The notes under the pieces were generated by a model. The model had not been told where the DNA came from. It saw only the letters and a list, made by a program, of their open reading frames with translations, and did not search any database. A stretch of 64,000 nucleotides of DNA, from positions 407,414-471,413 of the forward strand of contig CAUYUJ010009591.1 of the NCBI GenBank assembly GCA_963575745.1. The letters run 5' to 3'. Each line of letters begins with the position of its first letter. Position 1 is the first letter of the stretch. Below are positions 52,301 to 59,430 of this stretch, in pieces. The position numbers and the translations under genes are program-made. The DNA comes from Prorocentrum cordatum (Eukaryota > Sar > Dinophyceae > Prorocentrales > Prorocentraceae).

Positions 52301-53897
52301 CGCAACGCGACGGCGACGGCGAAGCAACGGCGACGGGCGGCGACGAGGCGGCGACGGGGCGGTGACGGCAGGTATGGAGCCGCCACCAGACCGTCACACA
52401 AGCCCAGGCGACGAGCGGCGACGAGGCGGGCGACGAGGCGGCGACGGCCGGCACGGAGCCGCCAGACCGGCCAACTGGACCAGGTCCTTAGAGCAGAAGT
52501 TAGACCCCCTATGTGCAAGCGTTGTTTGGAGAAATCTGTATGTTTTTCTTGGACCGGCGTTGGGCCCCCCTCCCTGGAACGCGGAGCGCGCAACGGGCGG
52601 CGCCAGACGCGCCGCCAGGGGGGCCCAGCGCAGGTCTAAGGAATCCGCGCGGACCTCCGAAAATTTGTGCTTAGGTCGTGCCCGTCCCTCTACAGGCGGA
52701 ATATTCAGAAATGGTCGAAAAATACTACGGGGACGACTGTTTGAGCATTTTGAATATGATTGACTATGACAACATCCCCATGTAGGGGGACATGCCCGAC
52801 CGAAGTTTATGCCACTGCACTTGTTTCTTCTTCCGCGGGAGGTGTCGCTGGAGGACTTCGTGAGCTTCTGCCGGCGCACCGGGCTCTTCAGCAGCAGCGA
52901 GAGCGAGGCTCTGCACGGCCGAAATTCGCAAGAAAGCAGCGGGGATGCAGATCGACAACAGTTCCCCGATAGTTCGCAGAGAGCTAAGAGGGTTTCAAAT
53001 TAAGAAGCCAGGGCCGCAGGGTAGCCCCAGAGGTCGTTCCGGCTTCCAGAAAAAAATCCTCGCTACGAGTTGCTTGATCTTGCAGCGTGTCCCGAGAGGC
53101 CTTGTCTTAGCGTTTCCCGAAACGCGTGCCCATAAGCTCTCCAGAAGGTCCTTCGGAAGCTCTCTCCAGGTCCTTCCAGAGTTCTTCGCCAGGCCGTTCC
53201 ACACCCTTCGGGCGCCCTGCTATCCGGGTTTGGGACTCCACAAGTTCTTGACCATGCTGAAGAGGATTCGCTGTCGGCGTCGCGACGGACGTAGTCCGCT
53301 TGAGACAAGATGTCGCCTGCTCAACAACGGCCGATCTCGGTTTTGGACAGCATTCGCTGTTAGGCATCGTGCCCATCCTTTCCATACTCAGTTTGGGCTT
53401 TCGGAGAGGCGCGGGAGGTGTTTCTCAAGAGCCGGTCTCAGCCGAGCGCCTCGGAGATCTTGTTCCGGGGGAATGACCTGTTCGACATGGACATGGGCGC
53501 GGAGGCCCACAACAAGATCAAGTTCTACGACTTCCAGAAGCTCGTGCTGGACGCCGGCATCGTGGAGGTGACGAGCGGGCACGACCACGTGCGGTTCTTC
53601 GTCGACGAGCGCGCCGTCGACGTCATCCTGAGGCGGTGGCTGGCGATGTACGATTCGAGCAAGCAGGGCGCCCTGCGCTTCGAGGACTACGTCAGCCTCA
53701 TCGCCGACTATCGCATGCCGCTGTGCTCCTCCGCCGAGGCCTACGACAGCCTCGCGCGGCGCCGAGCCCCCGAGGGCGCTGCGGCAGCAGCGCCTGGCGC
53801 AGAGGCTGGGCTGAGGCTCGAGCACCTGCGCTTCGTGCTGGAGCAGGGGGGGGTGCTCGAGACCGGGGCGTCGGTCGAGGCGCGGGACGGAGCCTGA
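46226..53897 (+). CDS. EF-hand protein gene (five exons seen, 5' end unknown)
   Basis: Exons 46226-46354, 47024-47050, 48608-48766, 52842-52917 and 53392-53897 join in frame. Their product begins VPPPLQHLREHPAVEHCELV. It contains a canonical EF-hand loop DADGSGEVSLED (split by intron 3), with the helix ALDALFADA before it and FVSFCRRTGLF after it. A second, weaker EF-hand-like loop DSSKQGALRFED follows. Donors inferred are GA (46355), GC (47051), GT (48767) and GC (52918), all with AG acceptors. Direct repeats of 9, 6 and 11 bp span the first three introns' splice sites. TGA at 53895-53897 may be the real stop. Likely a Ca2+-binding regulatory protein; partner and location unknown. EF-hand proteins are abundant in dinoflagellates. 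Annotated as one gene because phases match at every junction. Confidence 0.65.
46367..46588 (+). mobile_element. introner-like element A5
   Basis: 222 bp, the longest member; ends TCAAGCCGGGCCTGTGCC / GGACACGCCCGACCTGAT; 7-bp duplication GGTAGTG (46360-46366, 46589-46595). The interior has an extra CGTATGTTTGAATAGC-type stretch. Lies in intron 1 of the EF-hand gene. Confidence 0.85.
46612..46930. repeat. ~37-bp direct repeat and a local inverted repeat
   Basis: GGTTCGTTTTCCTCCTGCTC then TCCCTGGCTCC occurs at 46614 and 46893. Between them GGTGAATTTCGCGCGGATT (46740) is inverted as AATCCACGCGAAATTCAC (46784), a fold-back of ~65 bp. Confidence 0.85.
47024..47050 (+). CDS. EF-hand gene, exon b (27-nt microexon)
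   Basis: Encodes DWELEEYVK. The acceptor CTCCGAG ends at 47023 and a GC donor follows (GCTGGAGCC). CAAGGC at 47047-47052 recurs at 48604-48609 across intron 2. Confidence 0.5.
47208..47430. mobile_element. fold-back element, family F copy 2
   Basis: TAGGCCTCCTAGATAGGGTC / GACCCCATTTAGGAGGCCTC ends; interior rich in CATCGCCGATGC motifs in both orientations. Confidence 0.8.
47667..47830 (+). mobile_element. introner-like element A6
   Basis: 164 bp; ends GAAGTCGGGCCTGTCC / GGACCTGCCTGGCCTAAA; 7-bp duplication CCTATGA (47660-47666, 47831-47837). The right end is slightly decayed. Confidence 0.85.
47845..48115 (-). repeat. interspersed family E-related sequence
   Basis: TTCCCAGGGGCCGGTTTTGC, CCCATTCCCCGAGGCCGAGT and CATCCCGAGCCGCTTC match E ends in minus orientation, with a diverged middle. 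Confidence 0.5.
48405..48600. mobile_element. fold-back element, family C copy 2
   Basis: GGCGGGCCAGGGGGGGAAGT, GGCCCTTCTCAGAAG on the left; GAAGGCCTTCTCCTTCTCAT, CCCTTGCTCGCCGCC on the right. Ends 8 bp before exon c of the EF-hand gene and so forms the end of intron 2. Confidence 0.75.
48608..48766 (+). CDS. EF-hand gene, exon c
   Basis: 159 nt, phase 0 at both ends. Encodes ARMIVGGSSASAAPRVRFAD, RLPEPPSGLRAPFGLLHALD and ALFADADADGSGE; the next exon completes the Ca2+ loop. Donor GTGTCG at 48767. The 11-bp GGGAGGTGTCG at 48762-48772 is repeated at the acceptor (52837-52847). Confidence 0.7.
48962..49480. mobile_element. family F copy 3, interrupted by A7
   Basis: AGGCCGCCCAGATGGGGTCC, GAAGGATCGCTCCGCATCGC, GATGCATCGCCGCCGTCGCA and CCCCATCTACTCCAACCCTA, then A7, then TTTAGGAGGCCTCC. 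Confidence 0.75.
49324..49470 (+). mobile_element. introner-like element A7
   Basis: 147 bp; ends TTAAGTCGAGCCTGTCC / GGACATGCCCGACCTGA; short duplication ATTT (49320-49323, 49471-49474), less clear than in other copies. Confidence 0.8.
49490..49830 (+). repeat. family E copy interrupted by A8
   Basis: GCGGGTCCTGAAGATGC, TTTCGGGCCGCTGGGGACCT, CCGTAAAAAGTCTACCTAGG, A8, then GAGGAACTGGTCCTGAGG. The E order continues across the insertion. Confidence 0.65.
49575..49735 (+). mobile_element. introner-like element A8
   Basis: 161 bp; ends GAAGTTGGGCCTGTCC / GGACATGCCCGACCTAAA; 8-bp duplication CCTAGGAT / CCTAAGAT (49567-49574, 49736-49743; one mismatch). Confidence 0.85.
49941..51850. repeat. ~0.95-kb tandem duplication with partial third copy
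   Basis: GCGATGAG.GCT.GGTGTTGGC begins copies at 49941 and 50894 (offset 953 bp). Both then carry AGTGCGAGTCGGCGACTTGG-type sequence, an Asp-rich codon run and ATGGTTTCATTTGACRCG. A third, partial copy follows at ~51635-51850 (GCGATTTCGACATGCGCGCG). In copy 1 the frame reads HDDDSSDAGDDADSDDG and AADARQWLAWFHLTR; in copy 2 the peptide ends as AADAREYPTWFHLTR. Decayed coding DNA, possibly a transposon gene, is likely. It lies inside intron 3 of the EF-hand gene. Confidence 0.8.
51851..52549. other. no supported gene
   Basis: Contains CAA/GCAACG-rich short motifs (52160-52340: AAAGCAATGC, CGCAACGCGACGG) and the repeat GACGAGGCGGCGACGG. Intronic. Confidence 0.5.
52550..52830 (+). mobile_element. 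family G copy interrupted by A9
   Basis: GGCGTTGGGCCCCCCTCCCT, GGCGCCAGACGCGCCGCCAG, GGAATCCGCGCGGACCTCCG and AAAATTTGTGC, then A9. The expected right end continues as TTTATGC. It makes up the 3' end of the EF-hand intron 3. Confidence 0.68.
52671..52804 (+). mobile_element. introner-like element A9
   Basis: 134 bp, the shortest member; ends TTAGGTCGTGCCCGTCC / GGACATGCCCGACCGAA; 7-bp duplication TTTGTGC / TTTATGC (52664-52670, 52806-52812). Confidence 0.83.
52842..52917 (+). CDS. EF-hand gene, exon d
   Basis: A polypyrimidine tract TTGTTTCTTCTTCC precedes the acceptor GGGAG. Encodes VSLEDFVSFCRRTGLFSSSE, SEALH plus one base; GC donor at 52918. It completes the EF-hand loop begun in exon c and supplies its exit helix. 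Confidence 0.65.
53392..53897 (+). CDS. EF-hand gene, exon e (probable last exon)
   Basis: Acceptor CTCAG at 53387-53391. Two bases complete the codon from exon d, then WAFGEAREVFLKSRSQPSAS, EILFRGNDLFDMDMGAEAHN, KIKFYDFQKLVLDAG. Later RRWLAMYDSSKQGALRFEDY holds a second EF-hand-like loop, then VSLIADYRMPL and a Leu/Glu-rich tail ending VEARDGA. TGA follows at 53895. Residue content and the two paired helix-loop units fit a calmodulin-like or regulatory-subunit protein. Confidence 0.7.
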
Positions 53898-54090
53898 CGT
53901 CTTCTCGCTGCGAAGCGATCGCGGCGGGAGGTTTCTGCCAGTGTTGGGCCTCCGGGGGCCCTCGCCAGGCCCTTGGACGGTCAAGTAACGGTTCGGGGTG
54001 TAAAGGCGCTCCCGGGGAAGCGGTCCAGACCTTTGGGGAGCCACGATGTGAACACAACACGGCGTCGGGTGTCTGGGATGCCCAGCGATT
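53898..54090 (+). repeat. interspersed family E copy
   Basis: GCGATCGCGGCGGGAGGTTT, TTGGGCCTCCGGGGGCCCTC, CTTGGACGGTCAAGTAACGG, GGAAGCGGTCCAGACCTTTG, CGGCGTCGGGTGTCTGG. It begins at the end of exon e. Confidence 0.75.
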
Positions 54091-54191
54091 GGGTGTTGCA
54101 GTGTGCACAGAAAGTCACCTCCGATTCCAAGAAGGCTAGCCCATGTGCCCACCACAGAACGACCCTGAGAACCTGCGCCGTGCCCTTACAG

Positions 54192-54339
54192 CAGCAAGTG
54201 GTCCGATCGCTGAATCATCCCTTTGCTACCCCCCCGTCTGACCCGAGAGAGGCAGAGGACGAGCTCGGGAAGCAGTGGCGGGACATGAAGGACTCCCAGT
54301 CGTTTTTGCCGCCCGCGGGCCGCGTCTTCGTCGCGGACG
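54192..54339 (+). CDS. exon of unknown assignment between EF-hand and phosphoesterase genes
   Basis: Acceptor CTTACAG ends at 54191. The frame reads QQVVRSLNHPFATPPSDPRE, AEDELGKQWRDMKDSQSFLP, PAGRVFVAD and one base. A GC donor (GCAGAGATCGAAGAAG) is the same kind as at 56213 and starts a family G element. It may be the N-terminal part of the phosphoesterase or belong to the EF-hand gene. Its phase does not fit exon 54705 directly, so an exon may be missing between. Confidence 0.5.
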
Positions 54340-54485
54340 GCAGAGATCGAAGAAGAAAACAATGCTGAAACAGAAACTTCAGAAGCTCCGCGCGGAGCGG
54401 CGCCAGGGGCGGCGGCAGAGGCGCGGCCAGGGGGGGGCCCATCACCTAGGAATCAGCGCCGCGCTCCGAAATCTTGTGTTCACGT
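54340..54485 (+). mobile_element. family G copy 4
   Basis: GATCGAAGAAGAAAACAATG, CTTCAGAAGCTCCGCGCGGA, GGCGCCAGGGGCGGC, CGCGCTCCGAAATCTTGTGT; starts at an inferred splice donor. Confidence 0.7.
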
Positions 54486-54704
54486 CGGCCCTCTCGGATG
54501 CAACTCCTGGGAGGTTTAACTTCTGAGTTCGCCCTGGCCCGAATTCCGGTTTCGTCCGGCCTGATCCCGCTTCAACCGCGGCCTGATCTGGCGCAGCAGC
54601 CCCGCAAATGTGTTTCATCCTCCGCAGTGCTTCCGACGAAGACCCCCCCGCAGTTGCCTCCCAGGTTTTTTCTTCTTCGAAGAGAGGGCTCCTCGCCCCC
54701 TAAG

Positions 54705-54884
54705 AGCGCCGGATCCCTGCGCTTCGTGTGCGTCTCGGACACCCACGGCCACCACCGGGAGCTCACGCGAAAGCTGCCCGAGGGCGACGTCCTGCTGCAC
54801 GCGGGCGACTTCACCATGTCGGGCGGCCTCGAGGAGGTGACAGACTTCGCCGCGTGGCTCCGGGACCTCAGTCAGAGGAGGAAA
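54705..54884 (+). CDS. phosphoesterase exon 1
   Basis: Acceptor CCTAAG (to 54704). Encodes SAGSLRFVCVSDTHGHHREL, TRKLPEGDVLLHAGDFTMSG, GLEEVTDFAAWLRDL. Metal ligands D and H of SDTH are at 54738-54746 and D of GD at 54807-54809. The 3' edge is uncertain: the H1 element begins around 54866-54885 and no donor gives a clean phase to exon 2. Confidence 0.75.
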
Positions 54885-57037
54885 AGGTACCCATAGCTCT
54901 ACACCCCGCCAGTTTTTCCCTCTTTGGGCCTGGGAGGCCCTCGTCGCCACCGCTGGATTCGCCTCGAGATCCTGGTCAGAACGCACCCCAGGAGAGGTCC
55001 CGGGAGCAGCGGTATCGGTACCTTTTGATTTCCCCACTCAGAAGAGGAAAAGGGCACCGACCTTGGCAGCCTCGCGCTGGGAAGGCTCCTTGCTAATGTT
55101 CGGCCTCCGGGGGCACTCATCGGGCCCTGGGACCATCAAAAACAACAACTCCGCATGAGAAGCTGGCCCTGGGGCGGGGATCGAGGCGTCTGGGGAGCCA
55201 CGAATCTCGACATCCGATGTCTGGGGTTACCGCTACCCTTCCCTCGTTTGGGACAGTTTGGGCCTCCCGGGAGGCCTTTGTCGCAGCCACGGCCGGATTC
55301 TCCTCGAGGCTCTGGCCAGAGCGCACCCCAGGAGAGGTCCACGGAGCAGCGGTATCGGTACGGTGGGGGGTTAGTGTAGGAATGTGCCCAGGAGGCTTCA
55401 GACCTTAGAGGCTTGCTTGTCTGATGAGGGCGGCGATGATAATTATCCATGGCCAAGCCTCAGTTCGAGTTCCACGGGCTTCGGGACCCAGGATTCCTTG
55501 CCTCAGGCTTCCTCATCCAATGCCCTGTGCCTGATTACGCCCCCCAAGGCCAAGGGAGGAAAAAACACCCCGACACCGAACATTGGCGTTTACTCAACGG
55601 CCCTGGGGGTTTACCCCTGCCCAGTTCTATTCCTTTCTTTCGGTGCGTTTACTACACGGCTTCGCTTATCGGGGTGCTTATTATGAGGGTGGATTTTGTG
55701 CTCTCTACAAGGAGCTGCCTTACGCGCACAAGATCGTCATCGCCGGCAACCACGACCTGGGGATGGACAGGACGTACGGTGGGCACCAAGGCAGCACGGA
55801 CAGGGGCGCGGACTCCGACAAGGTCCGTGCCGCCTTCGCCGCCGCTTGTGGCGGCGAGGAGCGCGGCGTGAGATACCTGGAAGACGAGGATCCGCGGAGG
55901 AAGAGGTACCAATACCGCTCGGTACGATCGAAATGGTTACGGAACGAATGTGTGCAAAGACCGACAGCAGTTCCTATCAATTTTGAACCGGATTCGCCGT
56001 TGGAGTCGCCGCGGGGGGAGTCCATTCGAGACAGAAGGCCGCTTACTTTTGCTTCGTTTTCGCCTTTGGATGCCTTCCGGACGGCCCTCGTCGTCACGTT
56101 TGGATTCGCCTTGAGATGCCGGTCAGAACGCACCCTAGGTTTGGGGAGCAGCGGGATCGGTATCTTTTGATTGCCCCAGAGGAGTGCAGCGTGTGCGGCG
56201 TGCGAATCTACGGCAGTCGAAGAAGGAACATTTGCATGAACGTAAACTTTCGGAGCTGAGCGAGGATCTCTTGGATCCCTGGGCCCCCCCTGGCGGTGCC
56301 TCTGGCGCCGCCCCTGCGCCGAGCCGAGAACTCCGCGCGGAGCTCCGAAAGTTGTTATCTTCATGCTACTGCTGTTTCCCTGATGAGGCAGCCCGTGGCA
56401 GCCCGAGTTCGGCTTCTGGGCCTTCAACCTGCCGCGCGGGGAGGCGATCCTCGAGAAGTGGCGCGCCGTGCCCGCCGGCGTGGACGTGCTGATGGTGCAC
56501 GGCCCCGCGCTGGGGCGCGGCGACGGGTGCCTGCCGTCGTGGAAGAGGGTGGGCTGCGCGGACTTGTTGCGCGAGGTCTGGGGGGGTTCTCCAATCCGTG
56601 CTTGCACTGAAGGGGTCCTATAGCGGAAGTTGACAGATTTGGCGAACGTTTCCCGCCGATTCTGGGAGCAGGCTGGGCTCCCGGGTTCCCGGTTCCGGGT
56701 TCCGGGGTTCCCGGCTATGGGTTCCGGGCGTGGGTTTGGGGTTCCCGGGCTCCCGGGTTCTTGGCCGGTCTCCTCAGCGAAAGCCGTCCACTGATTGGGC
56801 TTTCCTCTGGTGTCATTGGTTTGCAATGTAGCTGTGCTTCAGTATCACGCTGGGGCGTCCTGCAGGCCCACAGCAGGGTGTGCGCCCCGCTCCGGGAGAT
56901 TCCGGATCGATGGAGCTCGAAGCTCGCGGAATGCCGCGCATCGATGGTGTCGGGAGCCGTGGTCGTGCTCGCCCACGAGGGCGTAACCTGCCAACTGCTT
57001 CGGGTGTGTAGGCACGTGTGCTTGGCAGTATGCATCC

Positions 57038-57085
<48 letters not shown>

Positions 57086-57086
57086 A

Positions 57087-57161
<75 letters not shown>

Positions 57162-57323
57162 CATCCTCATCCTCATCCTCATCCTCCTCCCTCCTCGTAC
57201 CTCTTTCATTACATCGTCGTGCATGTGCGCTTCGTGCTCTCCCTGCGGAGGTCCAGGACAGGATACGACCAGCATTCCTCGTCTGCGGCCACGTGCACGA
57301 GAGCGCGGGGGTCACGTTCGACG
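54705..57323 (+). CDS. calcineurin-like metallophosphoesterase, MPPED type (five exons, 3'-incomplete)
   Basis: Exons ~54705-54884, ~55712-55888, 56182-56212, 56388-56575 and 57251-~57323 encode, in order, the metallophosphoesterase signature: RFVCVSDTHGHH (D-x-H), LLHAGDFT (GD), KIVIAGNHDLGMD (GNHD), YGSPWQPEFGFWAFNLPRG, VDVLMVHGPALGRGD and RPAFLVCGHVHESAGV (GHxH). Order and spacing match the MPPED1/MPPED2 (UPF0046) family, soluble cyclic-nucleotide phosphodiesterase-like enzymes using two metal ions; all metal ligands visible are present. Missing is the last strand (usually ..NAS/NAA..P.vFdlp), which must lie beyond 57.4 kb. The join of exons 1 and 2 is unresolved. Substrate unknown. Introns are 0.2-0.8 kb and made of repeats; one has GC-AG and one probably GA-AG ends. 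Confidence 0.8.
54866..55055. mobile_element. inverted-repeat element, family H copy 1
   Basis: Inverted ends AAAAGGTACCCATAGC / GCGGTATCGGTACCTTTT. CTCAG occurs on both sides (54862-54866 and ~55038-55042). Interior GGCCTGGGAGGCCCTCGTCG, TTCGCCTCGAGATCCTGGTC, AGAACGCACCCCAGGAGAGG. Confidence 0.75.
55088..55222 (+). repeat. interspersed family E copy
   Basis: GTTCGGCCTCCGGGGGCACT, GGGACCATCAAAAACAACAA, GCATGAGAAGCTGGCCCTGG, CATCCGATGTCTGGG. Confidence 0.72.
55222..55362. mobile_element. family H copy 2
   Basis: GGTTACCGCTACCC / GCAGCGGTATCGGTACGG ends; GGGCCTCCCGGGAGGCCTTT, GATTCTCCTCGAGGCTCTGG, AGCGCACCCCAGGAGAGGTC inside. Confidence 0.72.
55378..55560 (+). repeat. interspersed family N copy 1
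   Basis: GGAATGTGCCCAGGAGGCTT, CTTGTCTGATGAGGGCGGCG and CCCAGGATTCCTTGCCTCAG match 62981-63140. Confidence 0.65.
55712..55888 (+). CDS. phosphoesterase exon 2
   Basis: 59 codons, phase 0. Encodes ELPYAHKIVIAGNHDLGMDR, TYGGHQGSTDRGADSDKVRA, AFAAACGGEERGVRYLEDE. The GNHD metal site is at 55745-55756. Probable GA donor (GATCCGCGG) at 55889; GAGGA at 55886-55890 recurs at the acceptor (56180-56184). Confidence 0.78.
55895..56181. mobile_element. family H copy 3 (intron 2)
   Basis: AAGAGGTACCAATACCGC / GGGATCGGTATCTTTTGATT ends; GGATTCGCCTTGAGATGCCG and CAGAACGCACCCTAGGT inside. Forms most of the intron between exons 2 and 3. Confidence 0.72.
56182..56212 (+). CDS. phosphoesterase exon 3 (31-nt microexon)
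   Basis: Encodes ECSVCGVRIY plus the first base of the Gly in YGSPWQPEF. Acceptor CCCCAGAG; GC donor at 56213. Together with exon 4 it restores the conserved GvkIYGSPWQPEF motif without a gap, which fixes both splice sites. Confidence 0.78.
56213..56387 (+). mobile_element. family G copy 5, an exact GC-AG intron
   Basis: 175 bp. Left end GCAGTCGAAGAAGGAACATT then GAACGTAAACTTTCGGAGCT; right end GAGCTCCGAAAGTTGTTATC, TTCATGCTACTGCTGTTTCC, CTGATGAG. The arms are inverted repeats around CTGGCGGTGCCTCTGGCGCC. GGCAG is duplicated at 56212-56216 and 56387-56391. Removing 56213-56387 restores the conserved phosphoesterase frame exactly. Confidence 0.87.
56388..56575 (+). CDS. phosphoesterase exon 4
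   Basis: Encodes GSPWQPEFGFWAFNLPRGEA, ILEKWRAVPAGVDVLMVHGP, ALGRGDGCLPSWKRVGCADL, LRE. The conserved metal-binding His of VHGP is at 56498-56500. GT donor at 56576. GAGGTC at 56573-56578 recurs at the next acceptor (57248-57253). Confidence 0.82.
56576..57250. other. phosphoesterase intron 4
   Basis: Contains GGGTTCCGG/GGTTCCCGG short repeats at 56660-56760, a unique middle part with a chance frame, and an (ATC)n tract at 57036-57186. Ends at acceptor CTGCGGAG. Confidence 0.7.
57036..57186. repeat. (ATC)n microsatellite
   Basis: About 150 bp of ATC/CAT triplets; poly-His, poly-Ile and poly-Asp frames are spurious. Confidence 0.96.
57251..57323 (+). CDS. phosphoesterase exon 5
   Basis: Encodes VQDRIRPAFLVCGHVHESAG and VTFD; the first Val continues LLRE of exon 4. 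GHVH (57287-57298) supplies the last metal ligands. Probable donor GTGCCAAGG at 57324. The final exon was not found before the window end. Confidence 0.78.
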
Positions 57324-57349
57324 GTGCCAAGGGAGCGTCATTGCCCCAG

Positions 57350-57480
57350 CCAGTCCTTTCCACCTCCGACACCACTGCTCTTTCGCGACGCGGGCCCCCC
57401 GCGCCCTCAGCCTGTTCCCAGGGACCGGCTTTTCCAAGACCTCGGGCCCGAAACAGTGCCTCAGCGGCCCATATGCCGAG
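57350..57480 (-). repeat. interspersed family E-related copy
   Basis: GCGGGCCCCCCGCGCCCTCA, CAGCCTGTTCCCAGGGACCG and GCTTTTCCAAGACCTCGGGC resemble E in minus orientation. Confidence 0.5.
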
Positions 57481-57771
57481 GGAAAAAGCAGTTGCCTCTG
57501 TTAAGGAAGCTTCGGTTTGCGCACAGGCAGCCCCCCCGTAAAATCCCAGCTGGCCTCAGCAGGCCTCCCGAGTAGGTGATTGTTTTTTATTGATTGTTCT
57601 GCTGATCGGCGCGGGCCCCCAAAACCCCCCTCTCCCCCCATGGAGTAGATCTTCGCTGTTTTTTGGCGCCTGTTTCGAGCGGGTGGAGCCTCCCCCCACA
57701 GGACGCTCTGTCGCAAACAGTCGCACGAAGCAGAGGTCTGGAGCCAGACCCCCTCCCCCCCTCCCCCCCGA

Positions 57772-57840
57772 GGAGGAGGAGGAGGAGGAGGAGGAGGAGG
57801 AGGAGGAGGAGGAGGAGGAGGAGGAGGAGGAGGAGGAAGA
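57772..57840. repeat. (GGA)n microsatellite
   Basis: Pure GAG/GGA run of ~70 bp. Confidence 0.95.
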
Positions 57841-57844
57841 GGGG

Positions 57845-59430
57845 GAGGCCAGAGGCTTTCTTGGGACTGGGTGGGGCTCTCTTGAGGCCGTCTTGGGCCG
57901 TCCAGGGCTCCTCTTGCGCCCTCTCGAGGCACTCTTGGAGGCCTCCTGGACAATTTTGGGCTCTCCTGGGCTGTCTTGGCGCAATAGTGGGAGCTTCTTG
58001 TGCCGTCTTGAGCTAACGGAAGCCCGAAGCAAAAACCTTTCAATAGATTAAGGAGATTGCTGATATGTGTCTTTTCGGGTACTCCAGAGGGCTCTGTTGG
58101 AGCCCTCTTGGGCTGTCTTGGGCCATCTTGGCGGTCTGGGTGGCCTTCCTGGGCCGTCTTGGATTCCTCCGATCCGAAGGTCTACGTGGGCTAGTTTGGG
58201 GCTCTTTTGGTGCGGTCCTGGGCCATCTAAGGCCTGTCTTGATGCCGTCTTGGAGGCCTCTTGGGTCATTTCGGGGGTCTTTTGGGCCATTTCGGAGCAA
58301 TCTTAGAGGCTTCTAGGGCCGCCTTAAGCGGACGGATTTTCACAGCGAGAATAGTTCAAAAGCTGTTTAGGCAATCGGTGATGTTTGCTCCTTCGGGCCT
58401 TCTGGAGGATCGTTGTGGAGCTCTCTTGGGCGGTTTTGATGGCTTCTTGGGCCGCCTTGAGGCCATCTTGGGTGTCGTCTTGGAGCCATCGCTCTTTTGG
58501 GGCCATCGTGTCCCTCTTGAAGACTCTTTGAAAGCCATTTTGGGGGAATCTTGGCCAGCGTGGCGGCCATCTGGCAGGTCTTAGAGCCGTCGTGTGGCCG
58601 TCTTGGGGCCCTCTCGGGCTGTCTTGGGGCCATCGTGGAGGCGGTTTGGGCTCTCCTGGGGCGATCTCGGGGGCTTCTTGAGCCGTCTCGGGCCGTCTGC
58701 AGGCCAACAAGGAGCGAACCTCGAGAAGCATTGGAAAATATTGTCCTTTCTTCGGGCCTACCAGGAGATGTCCTTGGAATCTTTTTCGGCCGCCTGGGAA
58801 GACTCTGGCGTGGGTGAGAGTCCTGAGGAATGAGTGCTGGGGTGTGTTTCGAACGCTCTCGTGGGCCGCTGGGGGGCAGTGTGGGGCCTCTTCGAGGCTT
58901 GAGGGCCTTGGGGCTGGGGGCGTTGTGGCCCGTAATGGGGCCCTCGTGGACCGTTTTAGGACTCTGTTGGAGGCTTCTCGGGGCGATCTTGGGGGTCTGT
59001 GGGGTTGTCTGGGAGCTTCGGGGAGCGAATGAAACGAGAACGCAAGAATTTGGAAAACGGACGAGAATCGAAGGATTTTGCTTGTTGGGGCCTTCGTGGG
59101 ATTGCGCCTGGAGGCATTTTGCGCCGTTTTGCAGGCCTATGGGGCCGTCCAGATGCTGCGAAGGCGTCTTGCACAGATCGTTCGGCGATTCAGCGTTTTC
59201 TTGAACTGTCTTGAAGACGTCTCGGGGCAATCTTCACTCGTCCAGAGGCCTTTCTGAGCTCCAGGACTCGTCCCTGAAGGGGAACGACGACGGCGGCGGC
59301 GGTAGCGACGACGACGCTAATGCGAGTCCTCAGGGGTGCTTCGTGGGGTCTCTTCCGAGCGTTCCCGAAGGCCTCTGGGAGGCAGTTTGGGGGCCCCTTG
59401 GGAGCCTCTTGGAGCCTGAGTATTGACCAT
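57845..59430. repeat. CTTGGG-type minisatellite in ~320-370-bp higher-order units
   Basis: Short quasi-periodic motifs (CTTGGGCCGTCTTGGAGGCC-like) fill units. Each ends in an AT-richer tail with AAGC, then TTCGGG.CT or TTGGGGCCTTCG. Tails lie near 58040, 58360, 58730 and 59065. Open frames on both strands encode Trp/Leu/Gly- or Pro/Arg/Lys-rich peptides and are not genes. Confidence 0.85.

Noticed and set aside
58040-59420. Many frames of 80-290 codons on both strands
   Set aside because: CTTGGG-type minisatellite units; no motif and no frame preference.
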